A stretch of DNA of 64,000 nucleotides from Micromonospora endolithica (GTDB taxonomy: Bacteria; Actinomycetota; Actinomycetes; Mycobacteriales; Micromonosporaceae). Below are positions 32,304-40,896 of the stretch, one piece after another. Each line of letters starts with the position of its first letter. Position 1 is the first letter of the stretch. The position numbers were made by a program, and so were the translations under genes. The DNA lies in assembly GCF_003626595.1 (NCBI RefSeq), contig NZ_RBAK01000014.1, positions 1-64,000 on the forward strand, read 5' to 3'. The notes beneath the pieces are model-generated. The model was given only the letters and a program-made list of their open reading frames with translations, did no database searches and was not told the origin of the DNA.

Positions 32304-33472
32304 GTCGAGTACGCCGAATTCTCGTGCACGTACGCGTGCGACAGGTCGTTGGTCCAGATCGTCGCGGCGTCCGCACCGGCGTGCAGGTCGATCCGGATGG
32401 TGACGTCCCGCCCGGTCAGGTCGACCTTGGAGCGGTCCTCGGCGGCGGCGCCGGCGCGGCACACCCACACCTCGTTGACCGCGACGTCGACGCCGTCCGG
32501 CTGGAACGCGGCGGTGGTGGTGCCGACCGCGGCGAGGATCCGGCCCCAGTTGGGGTCGTTGCCGAACAGCGCGGTCTTGACCAGGTTGTTCCGGGCCACC
32601 GCGCGGCCCACCTCGACCGCGTCGTCCTCGCTCGCCGCGCCGACCACGTCGATGGCGATCTGCTTGGTGGCACCCTCGGCGTCGGCGATCAGTTGCTGGG
32701 CCAGGTCGTGCGCGGCGGCGGTGACGGCGGCGGTCAGCTCCGCCTCGGTCGGCTCGACGCCGCTTGCGCCGCTGGCCAGCAGCAGGACGGTGTCGTTGGT
32801 GGACAGGCAGCCGTCGGAGTCGATCCGGTCGAAGGTCACCCGGCAGGCCGCCCGCAGGGCCGCGTCCAGGGCCTCCGGTCCGGCCACCGCGTCGGTGGTG
32901 AGCACGCAGAGCATCGTGGCCATCGCCGGGGCGAGCATGCCGGCCCCCTTGGCCATGCCGCCGACGGTCCACCCGCTGCCCTTGACGACGGTCGTCTTCG
33001 GCCGGGTGTCCGTGGTCATGATCGCCCGGGCGGCCGGCAACCCGCCGTCGCGGGACAGGCCCCGGATCGCGGTGCGTACGCCGGACAGCAGCGCCGGCAT
33101 CGGCAGCCGCTCGCCGATCAGGCCGGTGGAGCAGACCGCGACCTCGCCGGCTCCGAGCAGCAGCCGGGCGCTGGACCCGCTCAGCGCCGCGGCGGTGTGC
33201 TCGGCGGTGGCGTGGGTGTCCTGGAAACCGGCCGGGCCGGTGCAGGCGTTGGCGCCGCCGGAGTTGAGCACCACGGCCCGCACCACACCGCCCCGGACGA
33301 CCTGCTGCGTCCAGAGCACCGGCGCGGCCTTCACCCGGTTGGCGGTGAACACGCCGGCGACACCGGCGTCGGGGCCGTCGTTGACGACGAGGGCGACGTC
33401 GGCGTTGCCACTGGACTTGAGGCCGGCGGCGACACCGGCGGCGCGGAAGCCCCGGGGAGCGGTGACACTCAT
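32300..33472 (-). CDS. argJ: Bifunctional ornithine acetyltransferase / N-acetylglutamate synthase
   Basis: 390 residues. A proenzyme cleaved at a conserved Ala-Thr or equivalent bond; here the junction motif KGAGMLAPAMATMLCVLTTDA contains the ATM processing site with the nucleophilic Thr. It transfers acetyl from acetylornithine to glutamate, making the pathway cyclic. FGNDPNWGRILAAVG and the SAYST C-terminus fit the family. It overlaps argC and argB by 4 bp each. Confidence 0.97.
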   Translation of the reverse strand: MSVTAPRGFRAAGVAAGLKSSGNADVALVVNDGPDAGVAGVFTANRVKAAPVLWTQQVVRGGVVRAVVLNSGGANACTGPAGFQDTHATAEHTAAALSGSSARLLLGAGEVAVCSTGLIGERLPMPALLSGVRTAIRGLSRDGGLPAARAIMTTDTRPKTTVVKGSGWTVGGMAKGAGMLAPAMATMLCVLTTDAVAGPEALDAALRAACRVTFDRIDSDGCLSTNDTVLLLASGASGVEPTEAELTAAVTAAAHDLAQQLIADAEGATKQIAIDVVGAASEDDAVEVGRAVARNNLVKTALFGNDPNWGRILAAVGTTTAAFQPDGVDVAVNEVWVCRAGAAAEDRSKVDLTGRDVTIRIDLHAGADAATIWTNDLSHAYVHENSAYST

Positions 33473-34470
33473 GGTGCGGTCCCCCAGACGGACAGGCCCG
33501 TCGTCTCCGGCAGGCCGAACATGAGGTTGGCGTTCTGCACCGCCTGGCCGGCGGCGCCCTTGCCGAGGTTGTCCAGCGCGCTGAGCACGATCGTCCGCTT
33601 CGAGTCGACGTCGACGGTGGCCTGCAGGTGGCACGAGTTCGAGCCGAGGGTCGCGGCGGTGTGCGGCCAGGCGCCCTCGGGCAGGACGTGCACGAACGGC
33701 GCGTCCGCGTACGCCTCGGCGAGCACCGCCCGGGGGTCCACGCCCCGCGCCGGGACGGCGGTGACGGTGGCGAGGATGCCGCGCGGCATCGGCGCGAGCA
33801 GCGGGGTGAACGACAGGCCGGTCGCGCCGGTGGCCTGCTTGATCTCCGGCACGTGCTGGTGGGTGCCGACCCGGTAGGGCGACAGGTCGCCCATCACCTC
33901 GCTGGCCAGCAGATGCGCCTTGGCGGCCCGTCCGGCGCCGGAGGTGCCGGACGCGGCGACCACCACCACGTCGGCGGGATCCGCCGCGCCGGCGGCGATC
34001 AACGGGGCGAGCGCGAGGGTGATCGTGGCGGCGTAGCAGCCGGTGTTGGCCACCCGCGTCGAGCCGGCGATCAGCTCCCGCTGGCCGGGCAGCTCGGGCA
34101 GGCCGTAGGTCCACTGTCCGGCGTGCGTGCCGCCGTAGTAGTGGGCCCAGTCCCACGGGCTGGCCAGCCGGTGGTCGGCGCCGAGGTCGACGATCCGCAC
34201 CTCGGTCGGCAGTTGGGCGGCCAGCGCCGCCGACTCGCCGTGCGGCAGGGCCAGGAAGACCAGGTCCGCGTCGGCCAGGGCCGCCGCGTCGGTCGCCCCG
34301 AGCACCAGGTCCAGGCCGGTGAGCTGCGGGTGTACGGCGGCCAGGCGGTGCCCGGCCTGGCTGTGCGCGGTGGCGGCGACCAGGTCGAACTCCGGGTGCC
34401 CGGCGACCAGGCGGATCAGCTCGCCCCCGGCGTAGCCGCTCGCCCCGGCGACCGCGACTCGGATTCCCAT
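33469..34470 (-). CDS. argC: N-acetyl-gamma-glutamyl-phosphate reductase
   Basis: 333 residues from ATG 34470, 5 bp behind GGAGG; an in-frame GTG at 34476 overlaps the Shine-Dalgarno and is less likely. The NAD(P) loop is VAVAGASGYAGGELIRL. The catalytic Cys is in VANTGCYAATITLAL, with GTHQHVPEIKQ as the later His region. First gene of the arginine operon, behind a promoter with an ARG box. Confidence 0.97.
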   Translation of the reverse strand: MGIRVAVAGASGYAGGELIRLVAGHPEFDLVAATAHSQAGHRLAAVHPQLTGLDLVLGATDAAALADADLVFLALPHGESAALAAQLPTEVRIVDLGADHRLASPWDWAHYYGGTHAGQWTYGLPELPGQRELIAGSTRVANTGCYAATITLALAPLIAAGAADPADVVVVAASGTSGAGRAAKAHLLASEVMGDLSPYRVGTHQHVPEIKQATGATGLSFTPLLAPMPRGILATVTAVPARGVDPRAVLAEAYADAPFVHVLPEGAWPHTAATLGSNSCHLQATVDVDSKRTIVLSALDNLGKGAAGQAVQNANLMFGLPETTGLSVWGTAP

Positions 34471-34480
34471 ACTCACCTCC

Positions 34481-34526
34481 GCATGACTATGCAGAGAAGG
34501 CTAGCAACGAGATCCTCTCCCTGCAA
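34481..34526 (-). promoter_or_regulatory. argC promoter with ARG box
   Basis: On the minus strand TTGCAG (34521-34526), 17 bp, TAGCCT (34498-34503) form a promoter. The palindrome GCAT-AGTC-ATGC (34481-34492) overlaps the expected start of transcription and matches the core of actinomycete ARG boxes. A second imperfect site, TTCAT...ATGAA (34528-34548), lies upstream. ArgR encoded in the operon should repress here when arginine is plentiful. Confidence 0.7.
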
Positions 34527-34582
34527 GTTCATACGGTGGACTGCATGAAGCTGCGAGGCAGGACACTCTTTTCGGCACTCGA

Positions 34583-34627
34583 TTGACAGAAGTCCATGAC
34601 ACGCGGATGCTGAGAGAGCGCTCTCTC
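34583..34627 (+). promoter_or_regulatory. Promoter and LacI-type operator of GH64 gene
   Basis: TTGACA (34583-34588) and GATGCT (34606-34611), spaced 17 bp, are followed at once by the perfect 16-bp palindrome GAGAGAGCGCTCTCTC (34612-34627). The centre GAGCGCTC matches LacI-family operators such as that of CebR in actinomycetes. It is positioned to block transcription of the glucanase gene until an inducing oligosaccharide is present. Confidence 0.6.
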
Positions 34628-34709
34628 GCGTTGCCAAGGGCGCAAAGCATGACAATCCGCCGCCACCCCGTGCGCGACCGTCCCGCCGCCACGGACCGAA
34701 GGAGTCGCC

Positions 34710-36470
34710 GTGCGCCTCACCGCCGCGCTGCCCCGCGCCCTGCTCGCCCTGACCGTCGCCGTCGCCGCGGCGGTCGTCGCCACCGCCCCGCTCGTCCCGA
34801 CCTCGCCCGCGCGGGCGGTCGGCCCCGCCCACCTGCCGCTCACCGTCACCAACCACTCCGGGCGAGCCGAGGCCGTCCACCTCTACGTGCTCGGCGTGGA
34901 CCTGGCCTCCGGCCGCCTCGGGTACGTCGACGCCGGCGGCGCCTTCTCGCCCTGGCCCGCCGGCGGCAACCCGCCGACACCCGCCCCGGACGTGGCGATC
35001 GCCGGCCCGGCCGACGGCGACGCCACCACGCTGCGGATCCCCCGCAACCTGTCCGGCCGGCTCTACTTCTCGTTCGGGGCGAAACTCCGGTTCGGCCTCA
35101 CCCCCGACGGCCTGGTGCAGCCAGCCCCGTGGGCGGCCGGCGACCCGAACCGGGACATCCTCTTCGACTGGTCCGAGTTCACCTACAACGACGCCGGGCT
35201 CTGGCTCAACAGCTCCCAGGTCGACATGTTCGCCGTACCGCACGCGGTGAGCGTCACCGGCGCGGACGGCGCCACCCGCACCACCGGTGAGGTCGTCGCC
35301 GGCGGTCGGCAGGCGGTCATCGACGCGGTACGCGCCCAGCCCGGCTGGGCCGGGTCGGTCCACACCCGGGCCGACGGCACCGTGCTGCGGGTCCTCTCCC
35401 CCGGCAAGGCCGCCGACGCGGGGCTGTTCAGCAGCAGCTACCTGGACCCGTACATCGACACCGCCTGGAACACCTACACGACCCGGACGCTGACCGTGGT
35501 GCCGTTCACCCACCAGCCGGAGATCCGCTACCTCGGCCGCACCTCCGGCGGGGTGCTGAGCTTCACCGACGCCTCGGGCGCCCGGGTCGCCTCGTTCGCC
35601 AAGCCGTCCAGCTCCGACGTGTGGGACTGCGACGGGGCGCTCGCCGCCCCCAACGACGCGGTCGTCGGGCCGATCGCCCGGACCCTCTGCGCGGCGCTGC
35701 ACCGCACCACCCTCGCCCGCATCGACGTGCAGCCCGGCGGCGGCCCGGCCGACTTCTACCAGGGCACACTGACCAACCACTACTCCCGGATCGTGCACGC
35801 GAACATGCGCGACGGGAAGGCGTACGGCTTCGCCTTCGACGACGTACAGGCCCAGGAGTCGCTGGTGCACGACGGCGACCCGCGCGCCGCCGGGGTGGTG
35901 CTCAGCCCGTTCACCGGCGGCGGTTCACCGACTCCGAACCCCAGCCCGACGCCGACCGCGAGCCCGACGCCGACGCCGACCGCCCCTCCGACGCCGCTGG
36001 CCCCGGTCCGCCACCTGGCCGCCGGCGGCGGGCTCCCGGCCAGCCCGGGAACGGCCGGCGCGGTGTCCCTGGCGGCGGCGAACGGCAACCACGACGGCAG
36101 CCCGGCCAACGCCCAGGTCTTCACCGCACGGGCGCTGACCGGCCGGCACACCGGCGGCGCGACGGCGTTCGACCTCGCCGTGGACGCCGGGACCGCCGTG
36201 GGCAACGGCGTGCAGGTCCGGGTGTCGTACGACTTCACCGGCGACGGCGGCTTCGACCGGGTGGAGACCTACCACTACGTCGCCACCGACCCGGTGCCCG
36301 GCTGGGAGCGGTACACCCAGGGCCGGGGCCTGCGGTCGGCCACCGGCTCGATGCGGGACCTGGCCGGCGGCACGGTGCGGGTGGAGATCTGGAACGCCAT
36401 CGGCGGCGCCGGGTCGACGGTGGGCACCGGCGACCGTTCGCGGGTCGTCCTGCCGTACACCACGCCCTGA
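34710..36470 (+). CDS. Secreted GH64 beta-1,3-glucanase with C-terminal accessory domain
   Basis: 586 residues, GTG 34710 behind AAGGAG. Signal peptide about 1-36 (LLALTVAVAAAVVATAPLVP...ARA). The GH64 domain spans ~40-405: DWSEFTYNDAGLWLNSSQVD gives catalytic Glu 156 and Asp 172, with the 16-residue spacing known from laminaripentaose-producing glucanase. A Pro/Thr/Ser linker (~408-430) leads to a ~150-residue beta-rich domain (VSLAAANGNHDGSPANAQVF...RVEIWNAIGG) likely to bind polysaccharide. It should degrade beta-1,3-glucan from fungal walls or storage. No LacI-type regulator gene lies next to it. Confidence 0.92.
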   Translation: MRLTAALPRALLALTVAVAAAVVATAPLVPTSPARAVGPAHLPLTVTNHSGRAEAVHLYVLGVDLASGRLGYVDAGGAFSPWPAGGNPPTPAPDVAIAGPADGDATTLRIPRNLSGRLYFSFGAKLRFGLTPDGLVQPAPWAAGDPNRDILFDWSEFTYNDAGLWLNSSQVDMFAVPHAVSVTGADGATRTTGEVVAGGRQAVIDAVRAQPGWAGSVHTRADGTVLRVLSPGKAADAGLFSSSYLDPYIDTAWNTYTTRTLTVVPFTHQPEIRYLGRTSGGVLSFTDASGARVASFAKPSSSDVWDCDGALAAPNDAVVGPIARTLCAALHRTTLARIDVQPGGGPADFYQGTLTNHYSRIVHANMRDGKAYGFAFDDVQAQESLVHDGDPRAAGVVLSPFTGGGSPTPNPSPTPTASPTPTPTAPPTPLAPVRHLAAGGGLPASPGTAGAVSLAAANGNHDGSPANAQVFTARALTGRHTGGATAFDLAVDAGTAVGNGVQVRVSYDFTGDGGFDRVETYHYVATDPVPGWERYTQGRGLRSATGSMRDLAGGTVRVEIWNAIGGAGSTVGTGDRSRVVLPYTTP

Positions 36471-36528
36471 GGCCCGCGGTGGGGCCGCCACCCGGCCGGC
36501 GGCCCCACCCACCTCGGACCCCCGGCCG

Positions 36529-36603
36529 CCCCTTTGCTCTGCTTCAACGGACGCGACGGTTCCGGCCTGGAAGCGGTGCGCCGGGTGAAGCAGAGCAAAG
36601 GGG
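36529..36603. terminator. Bidirectional terminator, 18-bp perfect inverted repeat
   Basis: Arms 36529-36546 and 36586-36603 are exact complements (CCCCTTTGCTCTGCTTCA) with a 39-nt loop, between the glucanase on plus and the epimerase on minus. The AT-rich core of the arms contrasts with the surrounding GC content and resembles a dispersed terminator repeat of Micromonospora, which is recollection rather than a search result. Confidence 0.7.
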
Positions 36604-36694
36604 CCGCGGGAAGGGTCACGCCCCCGGCGGGCAGGCGGCCGAGGGGTGCGGCGGGAGCCGTCGATCAGGAGCGAGCCACCACGGGCGACTCCGG

Positions 36695-37720
36695 TCAGAG
36701 GCGGCCCTCGCGCACCGCCCGGGTGACCCACGGGACGACCTCGTCGAGCATCTCGTCCAGCCCGGTGCTGGCGGTGAAGCCGAGCACCTCACGGGCCTTC
36801 GTCACGTCCGGCACCCGCTTCTGCACGTCGTAGCGGAACGGCTCGTCGGACACGTGACGGAACGGCACGTCCGGACCCTTGATCTTGCGCCAGATCAGCT
36901 CTGCCAGCGCCAGCACGCTCGTCGACTCGGCGGTGGAGAGGTTGAAGTCCTCGTTGTGCGCCGCCGGATGCTCGATCGCGGTGGCGATGCCGCGGGCCAG
37001 GTCGCCGCCGTAGGTGTAGTGCCGCACCTGACTGCCGTCGCCGAGGACGTGCAGCGGGTCCTGCCCCTTGACGATCTTCTGCACCAGGTCGGGCACCACG
37101 TGCGACATGGCCAGCTTCACGTTGCCGGAGAGCACCTCGGCCTGTCCCAGCGCCCGTCCCTCGCCGACGCCGACGCAGTTGAACGGTCGCACGATCGTGT
37201 ACGGCAGCGCGTACTGCTCCCACGCCGCCCGGGCGTAGTACTCCACGGCCAGCTTCTGGAACCCGTACGACGACAGCGGCGGCGGGATGCGCCGCTCGTC
37301 GCCCTCCCGGCTCGGCCACCGCTCGGTGGACTCGTAGACCATCGACGACGACAGGTAGGTGACCTTCGCCAGCCGGCCGGTGCGGTGCGCCCTGATCGCC
37401 GCGTCGCAGGTCGCCGCCATGATCCGCTCGTTGGTGGCGAGCAGGTCGTAGGCGTACGCGTGGAAGTAGGAGATGCCGCCGATCATCGCCGCGCCGGCGA
37501 CCAGGTGGTCGCAGCCGTCCAGCAGGTCGGTCAGCAGGTCGACGTCGCGGGCGTCGCCCTCGACGAAGCGGTACGCCGGGTGGTCGTCGTAGCTGTGGCT
37601 CACCGGCCCGTACTTCGAGAAGTTGTCGATCCCGACCACCTCGTGCCCCCGGCCCAGCAACTCCTGCACGAGATAGCCGCCGATGAAGCCGGCCGAACCG
37701 GTTACCAGGATCCTCGCCAC
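36695..37720 (-). CDS. NAD-dependent sugar-nucleotide epimerase/dehydratase
   Basis: 341 residues from GTG 37720 with AGGAG upstream. Extended SDR fold: VTGSAGFIGGYLVQELLGRGHEVVGID (NAD loop), the catalytic YxxxK as YGFQKLA (SSYGFQKLAVEYYAR) and PFNCVGVGEGRAL in the substrate region. GAAMIGGISYFHAYAYDLL is typical of GDP-mannose/CDP-tyvelose-type epimerases, but the sugar is not certain. Third gene of an operon with a sugar dehydrogenase and a glycosyltransferase. Confidence 0.9.
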   Translation of the reverse strand: MARILVTGSAGFIGGYLVQELLGRGHEVVGIDNFSKYGPVSHSYDDHPAYRFVEGDARDVDLLTDLLDGCDHLVAGAAMIGGISYFHAYAYDLLATNERIMAATCDAAIRAHRTGRLAKVTYLSSSMVYESTERWPSREGDERRIPPPLSSYGFQKLAVEYYARAAWEQYALPYTIVRPFNCVGVGEGRALGQAEVLSGNVKLAMSHVVPDLVQKIVKGQDPLHVLGDGSQVRHYTYGGDLARGIATAIEHPAAHNEDFNLSTAESTSVLALAELIWRKIKGPDVPFRHVSDEPFRYDVQKRVPDVTKAREVLGFTASTGLDEMLDEVVPWVTRAVREGRL

Positions 37721-37728
37721 GTGCGCTC

Positions 37729-38514
37729 CTAAGCGGTCTTCTCGAACTCGGTGCTGTCCCGGGGCCGGGCCGGTACGGCGGCGGGCCCGGCCCGCCCCGC
37801 CAGTTGCGCGGGGCTCAGCCGTCGACCGTAGGCGAAGAGGTACCAGCGGAGGTAACCGGGGAGGAACCGGCCCAGGTCGAAGTGCGACTCGCCCAGCGGC
37901 CGGTCCAGCCAGATGGTCGGGATCTCGGCCACCGGCAGCCGCAGCCGGGTCGCCTTGGCGGTCAACTCCAGCCCGATCTCGAACCCGGTCCGCGACTCGA
38001 TGCCCACCCGCCGGACGAAATCCGTGTCGTACGCCTTGAAGCTGTTGGTGGCGTCCCGGGTGCCGACCCGGGCCAGGGTGTAGAGGCTGCGCCCCGCCCA
38101 CCGCGACATCATCCGCTTGATCCGGGGCCCACCGACCTGCTGGCCGCCCGGCATGTAGCGGGACGCGGCGGCGACCACCACCCCCCGGTCGACCAGCCGG
38201 GCCAGCTCGTCGATCTGCCGGGGGTCGTCGCAGCCGTCGGCCATGGTGACCACCACGACCGGCGCGGCGGCGGCGTCGATGCCGAACCGGATCGCGTTCG
38301 CCGGCCCCCGGCCGTACGTGTTGAGCACCGCCCGCACCCGCGGGTCGGTGCGGGCGACCTGCTCGACGTACGCGACGGTGGTGTCCTCCGGCATGTCGTG
38401 CACGATGAGCACCTCGGCCGGCAGCAGCATCTCCCGCAGTATGCGCTCCAGGCAGCGCAGGATCGCCTCGCCCTCGTTGTAGACCGGCACGATCACCGAG
38501 ACCCGGGGCTTCAC
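37729..38514 (-). CDS. Family 2 glycosyltransferase
   Basis: 261 residues from GTG 38514, which overlaps the stop of the upstream dehydrogenase (GTGA). GT-A fold: VSVIVPVYNEGEAILRCLERIL, nucleotide-binding region ANAIRFGIDAAAAPVVVVTMADGCDDPRQ (the DxD-type motif as ADGCDD), SRYMPGGQQVGGPRIKRMMSRWAGR and FEIGLELTAKATRLRLPVAEIPTIW. It resembles polyprenyl-phosphate sugar transferases such as dolichol-phosphate mannosyltransferase but lacks C-terminal membrane helices. It likely acts at the inner face of the membrane in glycan synthesis. Confidence 0.9.
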   Translation of the reverse strand: MKPRVSVIVPVYNEGEAILRCLERILREMLLPAEVLIVHDMPEDTTVAYVEQVARTDPRVRAVLNTYGRGPANAIRFGIDAAAAPVVVVTMADGCDDPRQIDELARLVDRGVVVAAASRYMPGGQQVGGPRIKRMMSRWAGRSLYTLARVGTRDATNSFKAYDTDFVRRVGIESRTGFEIGLELTAKATRLRLPVAEIPTIWLDRPLGESHFDLGRFLPGYLRWYLFAYGRRLSPAQLAGRAGPAAVPARPRDSTEFEKTA

Positions 38515-39722
38515 ACCCGCACCCCCGTCCCGGTCAGGCCCCACATGTCGATCACCGGTTTGTCGGTGTCCAGGCGCGCGTACTGCTCGTGCGGGGCGGC
38601 GATGACCAGCAGGTCGGCGCGGTCCAGCACCTCGCCGAGGTCGACCAGCCGGTCGTCGGCCACGTACGGGTCGGTGCAGAGGGTCTCCCGCGTCTTCAGA
38701 GCGAGGATCTTGCGCAGCTTGTACGCCAGGCTCTCCCGGGGGTCGTCGCTGCCGCCCTTGAACGCCATCCCGAGGATGCCCACGGTCGACGTGGACAGGT
38801 CGAACCGGTCCTCCAGCCGGGACACCAGGTACAGCGGCAGCCCCTCGTTGATGAGCATCGCGGAGTGGCCGAGCACGAAGTTGTTCCGGTTGAACGCCGC
38901 CAACTGCATGGTGTCCTTGAACAGGCACGGCCCCGCCGCGAAGCCGGGCATCGGCAGGTCGGCCGCCCGGGGGTAGTCGAACGCCACCGCGTGCCGGATC
39001 CGCGCGAAGTCCAACCCGAAGTCGTTGGCCATCATCCAGAACTGGTTAGCGGTGGCGAACTTGATGTACCGCCAGGTGTTGGTGAACAACTTCGCCAGCT
39101 CCGCCTCCTCCGGTTCCAGCGGCACGATCTGGTCGGTCAGGTGCCGGAACAGCTTCTCGGCGCGGGCCAGCGCGTCCGGCGTCCGGGCGGCGACGATCTG
39201 CGGCAACGTGAACAGCTCGGTCATCGCCCGCCCCTCGGCGATCCGCTCCGGGCAGAACGCCACGTCGGCACGGATGCCCTTGCCGGCGAGCAACTTCTCG
39301 GTCAACGCGGTGACACCCGGGTAGACGGTGCTGCGCAGCACGATCAGCTGCCCGTCGCGCAGGTGCTCCGCGCAGCGCTCCAACGCCCGGGGCACCGCGC
39401 CGAGGTCCGGATTCAGGTGCTCGTCGACCGGGGTGCCGACGACCACCACCAGGTGCGCGGACGCGCCGACGCTGGCCGGGTCGGTGGTGGCCCGCAACCG
39501 GCCGGCGGCGACCGCCTCGGCCAACGGCTCGGCCGCGTCCGGTTCGGCGAACGGCAGCGTCGCCGCGTTCACGGTGGCCACCGCGTCGGCGTTGATGTCG
39601 TACAGCACGACGGAGAGCCCCCGCGCGGCGAACGCGATGCCCAGCGGCAGGCCGACCCGGCCACAACCACCGACGATGCAGACGTCCACGGTGGCGGGCG
39701 ACTCGGGCGGATCCTCGGTCAT
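38511..39722 (-). CDS. Nucleotide-sugar dehydrogenase (UDP-glucose/UDP-ManNAc dehydrogenase family)
   Basis: 403 residues from ATG 39722. Rossmann motif VDVCIVGGCGRVGLPLGIAFAARG, then VVVVGTPVDEHLNPD, VLRSTVYPGVT, and NNFVLGHSAMLINEGLPLYL. The catalytic Cys region of this family appears as MPGFAAGPCLFKDT, and GILGMAFKGGSDDPRES closes the active site. It oxidises the C6 of a UDP-sugar by four electrons. It starts the three-gene polysaccharide operon. Confidence 0.92.
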   Translation of the reverse strand: MTEDPPESPATVDVCIVGGCGRVGLPLGIAFAARGLSVVLYDINADAVATVNAATLPFAEPDAAEPLAEAVAAGRLRATTDPASVGASAHLVVVVGTPVDEHLNPDLGAVPRALERCAEHLRDGQLIVLRSTVYPGVTALTEKLLAGKGIRADVAFCPERIAEGRAMTELFTLPQIVAARTPDALARAEKLFRHLTDQIVPLEPEEAELAKLFTNTWRYIKFATANQFWMMANDFGLDFARIRHAVAFDYPRAADLPMPGFAAGPCLFKDTMQLAAFNRNNFVLGHSAMLINEGLPLYLVSRLEDRFDLSTSTVGILGMAFKGGSDDPRESLAYKLRKILALKTRETLCTDPYVADDRLVDLGEVLDRADLLVIAAPHEQYARLDTDKPVIDMWGLTGTGVRV

Positions 39723-39886
39723 GGGTGGGCTCCCGTGGGGGTGGCGGGGGTGTGATCCCGGTGTGAGCCGGAGTCCCAGCAGGCTAACCGCTCGAACGTG
39801 ACTCGTGGGTAACCGAATGATCCGAGGGCCCTGACCTTTCGGCCGATCGGTCACGCACCGCGAGCACACCCTCACCGACAGCCCCC

Positions 39887-40819
39887 TCAGGGCGTCAGGA
39901 CGACCCGCCCGCCGACACCCCCCTGCTCCAGCAGTTCGTGCGCCGCACGGGCCCGCTCCAGTCCGAACACCTGCGCGACCCGCGTGGTGAGCAGGCCGTC
40001 GTCCGCCAGTCGCGCCAGCTCGGCGAGCCGGTCGCCGTCGGCCAGGACCTCCTGCACCACGACGCGGGTGCCCCGGATCGGCGGTGGCGCGAACGGGGCC
40101 ACCAGCGCCACGAACGTGCCGCCCCCGCGCAGCGCCTGGTGGGCGGTGATGCCCAGGACCGCCGCGTCGATCACCGCGTCCACGCCGCCGGGCACGATCC
40201 GCCGTACCGTCGCCCCCAGGTCCTCGGCCGAGGTCACCACCTCCGCCGCGCCGCGCGCCTGGATCCGCTCGGCGTCGCGCGGCCGGGCCAGCGCCACCGT
40301 ACGCAGGCCGCGCAGCGCGGCGAGTTCGACCAGGAAACCGCCGACCCCGCCGGAGGCGCCGGTGACCAGCAGCGTCCGCCCCGGCGCCAGGCCGGCCAGA
40401 TCAAGGGCACGGTCGGCGGTCAGCACGTTCAGCGGCAGGGTGGCCGCCTCCACCAGCGGCACCGACGGCGGGGCGGGCGCGACGGCGGACTCGTCCAGCA
40501 CCACGTGCTCGGCATGCGTGCCGGCGGCGAACAGCAGGTCGCGCAGGCCGATGACGGGCTCACCGACCCGGAACCGTCCGGCGTCCGGCCCGGTGGCGTC
40601 GACGTGTCCCGCGACGTCCCAGCCGAGACCGTACGCCGGCATCGGTGGCATCAGGCCGGCGGCGGTGAGCCGGCCGGCCCGGGCGGACAGGTCGATAGGG
40701 TTGACGGCGGCTGCGGCGACCCGGATCCGGAGCTGACCGGTTCCGGGCTCGGGGAGCGGGGTGTCGACGAGTTCGAGCACGCGCGGGTCGCCGGGCTCAC
40801 GGACGATGATCGACTTCAT
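39887..40819 (-). CDS. Zinc-independent MDR oxidoreductase (quinone-oxidoreductase-like)
   Basis: 310 residues from ATG 40819 (GTG 40828 possible). MDR superfamily: AAAVNPIDLSARAGRL, GWDVAGHVDATGPDAGRFRVGEPV, and the NADPH loop LLVTGASGGVGGFLVELAALRG. It lacks the zinc-binding cysteine lobe, so it is of the quinone oxidoreductase type. It is divergent from an HxlR regulator with repeated GCACTTCGA sites in between, the usual QorR-like redox arrangement. Confidence 0.9.
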   Translation of the reverse strand: MKSIIVREPGDPRVLELVDTPLPEPGTGQLRIRVAAAAVNPIDLSARAGRLTAAGLMPPMPAYGLGWDVAGHVDATGPDAGRFRVGEPVIGLRDLLFAAGTHAEHVVLDESAVAPAPPSVPLVEAATLPLNVLTADRALDLAGLAPGRTLLVTGASGGVGGFLVELAALRGLRTVALARPRDAERIQARGAAEVVTSAEDLGATVRRIVPGGVDAVIDAAVLGITAHQALRGGGTFVALVAPFAPPPIRGTRVVVQEVLADGDRLAELARLADDGLLTTRVAQVFGLERARAAHELLEQGGVGGRVVLTP

Positions 40820-40845
40820 GTCGTCCACGCTAGGCAGCGGTCACC

Positions 40846-40873
40846 GCACTTCGAAGACGGCACTTCGAGGTGC
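40846..40873. promoter_or_regulatory. HxlR operator: repeated GCACTTCGA
   Basis: GCACTTCGA occurs at 40846-40854 and 40860-40868, a 14-bp period. The second copy extends into the near-perfect palindrome GCACTTCGAGGTGC (40860-40873; 6 of 7 pairs). The location is the centre of the divergent promoter region between the oxidoreductase and the HxlR gene. Confidence 0.55.
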
Positions 40874-40896
40874 CCAGGGCACCGGGAGGAACCCGC

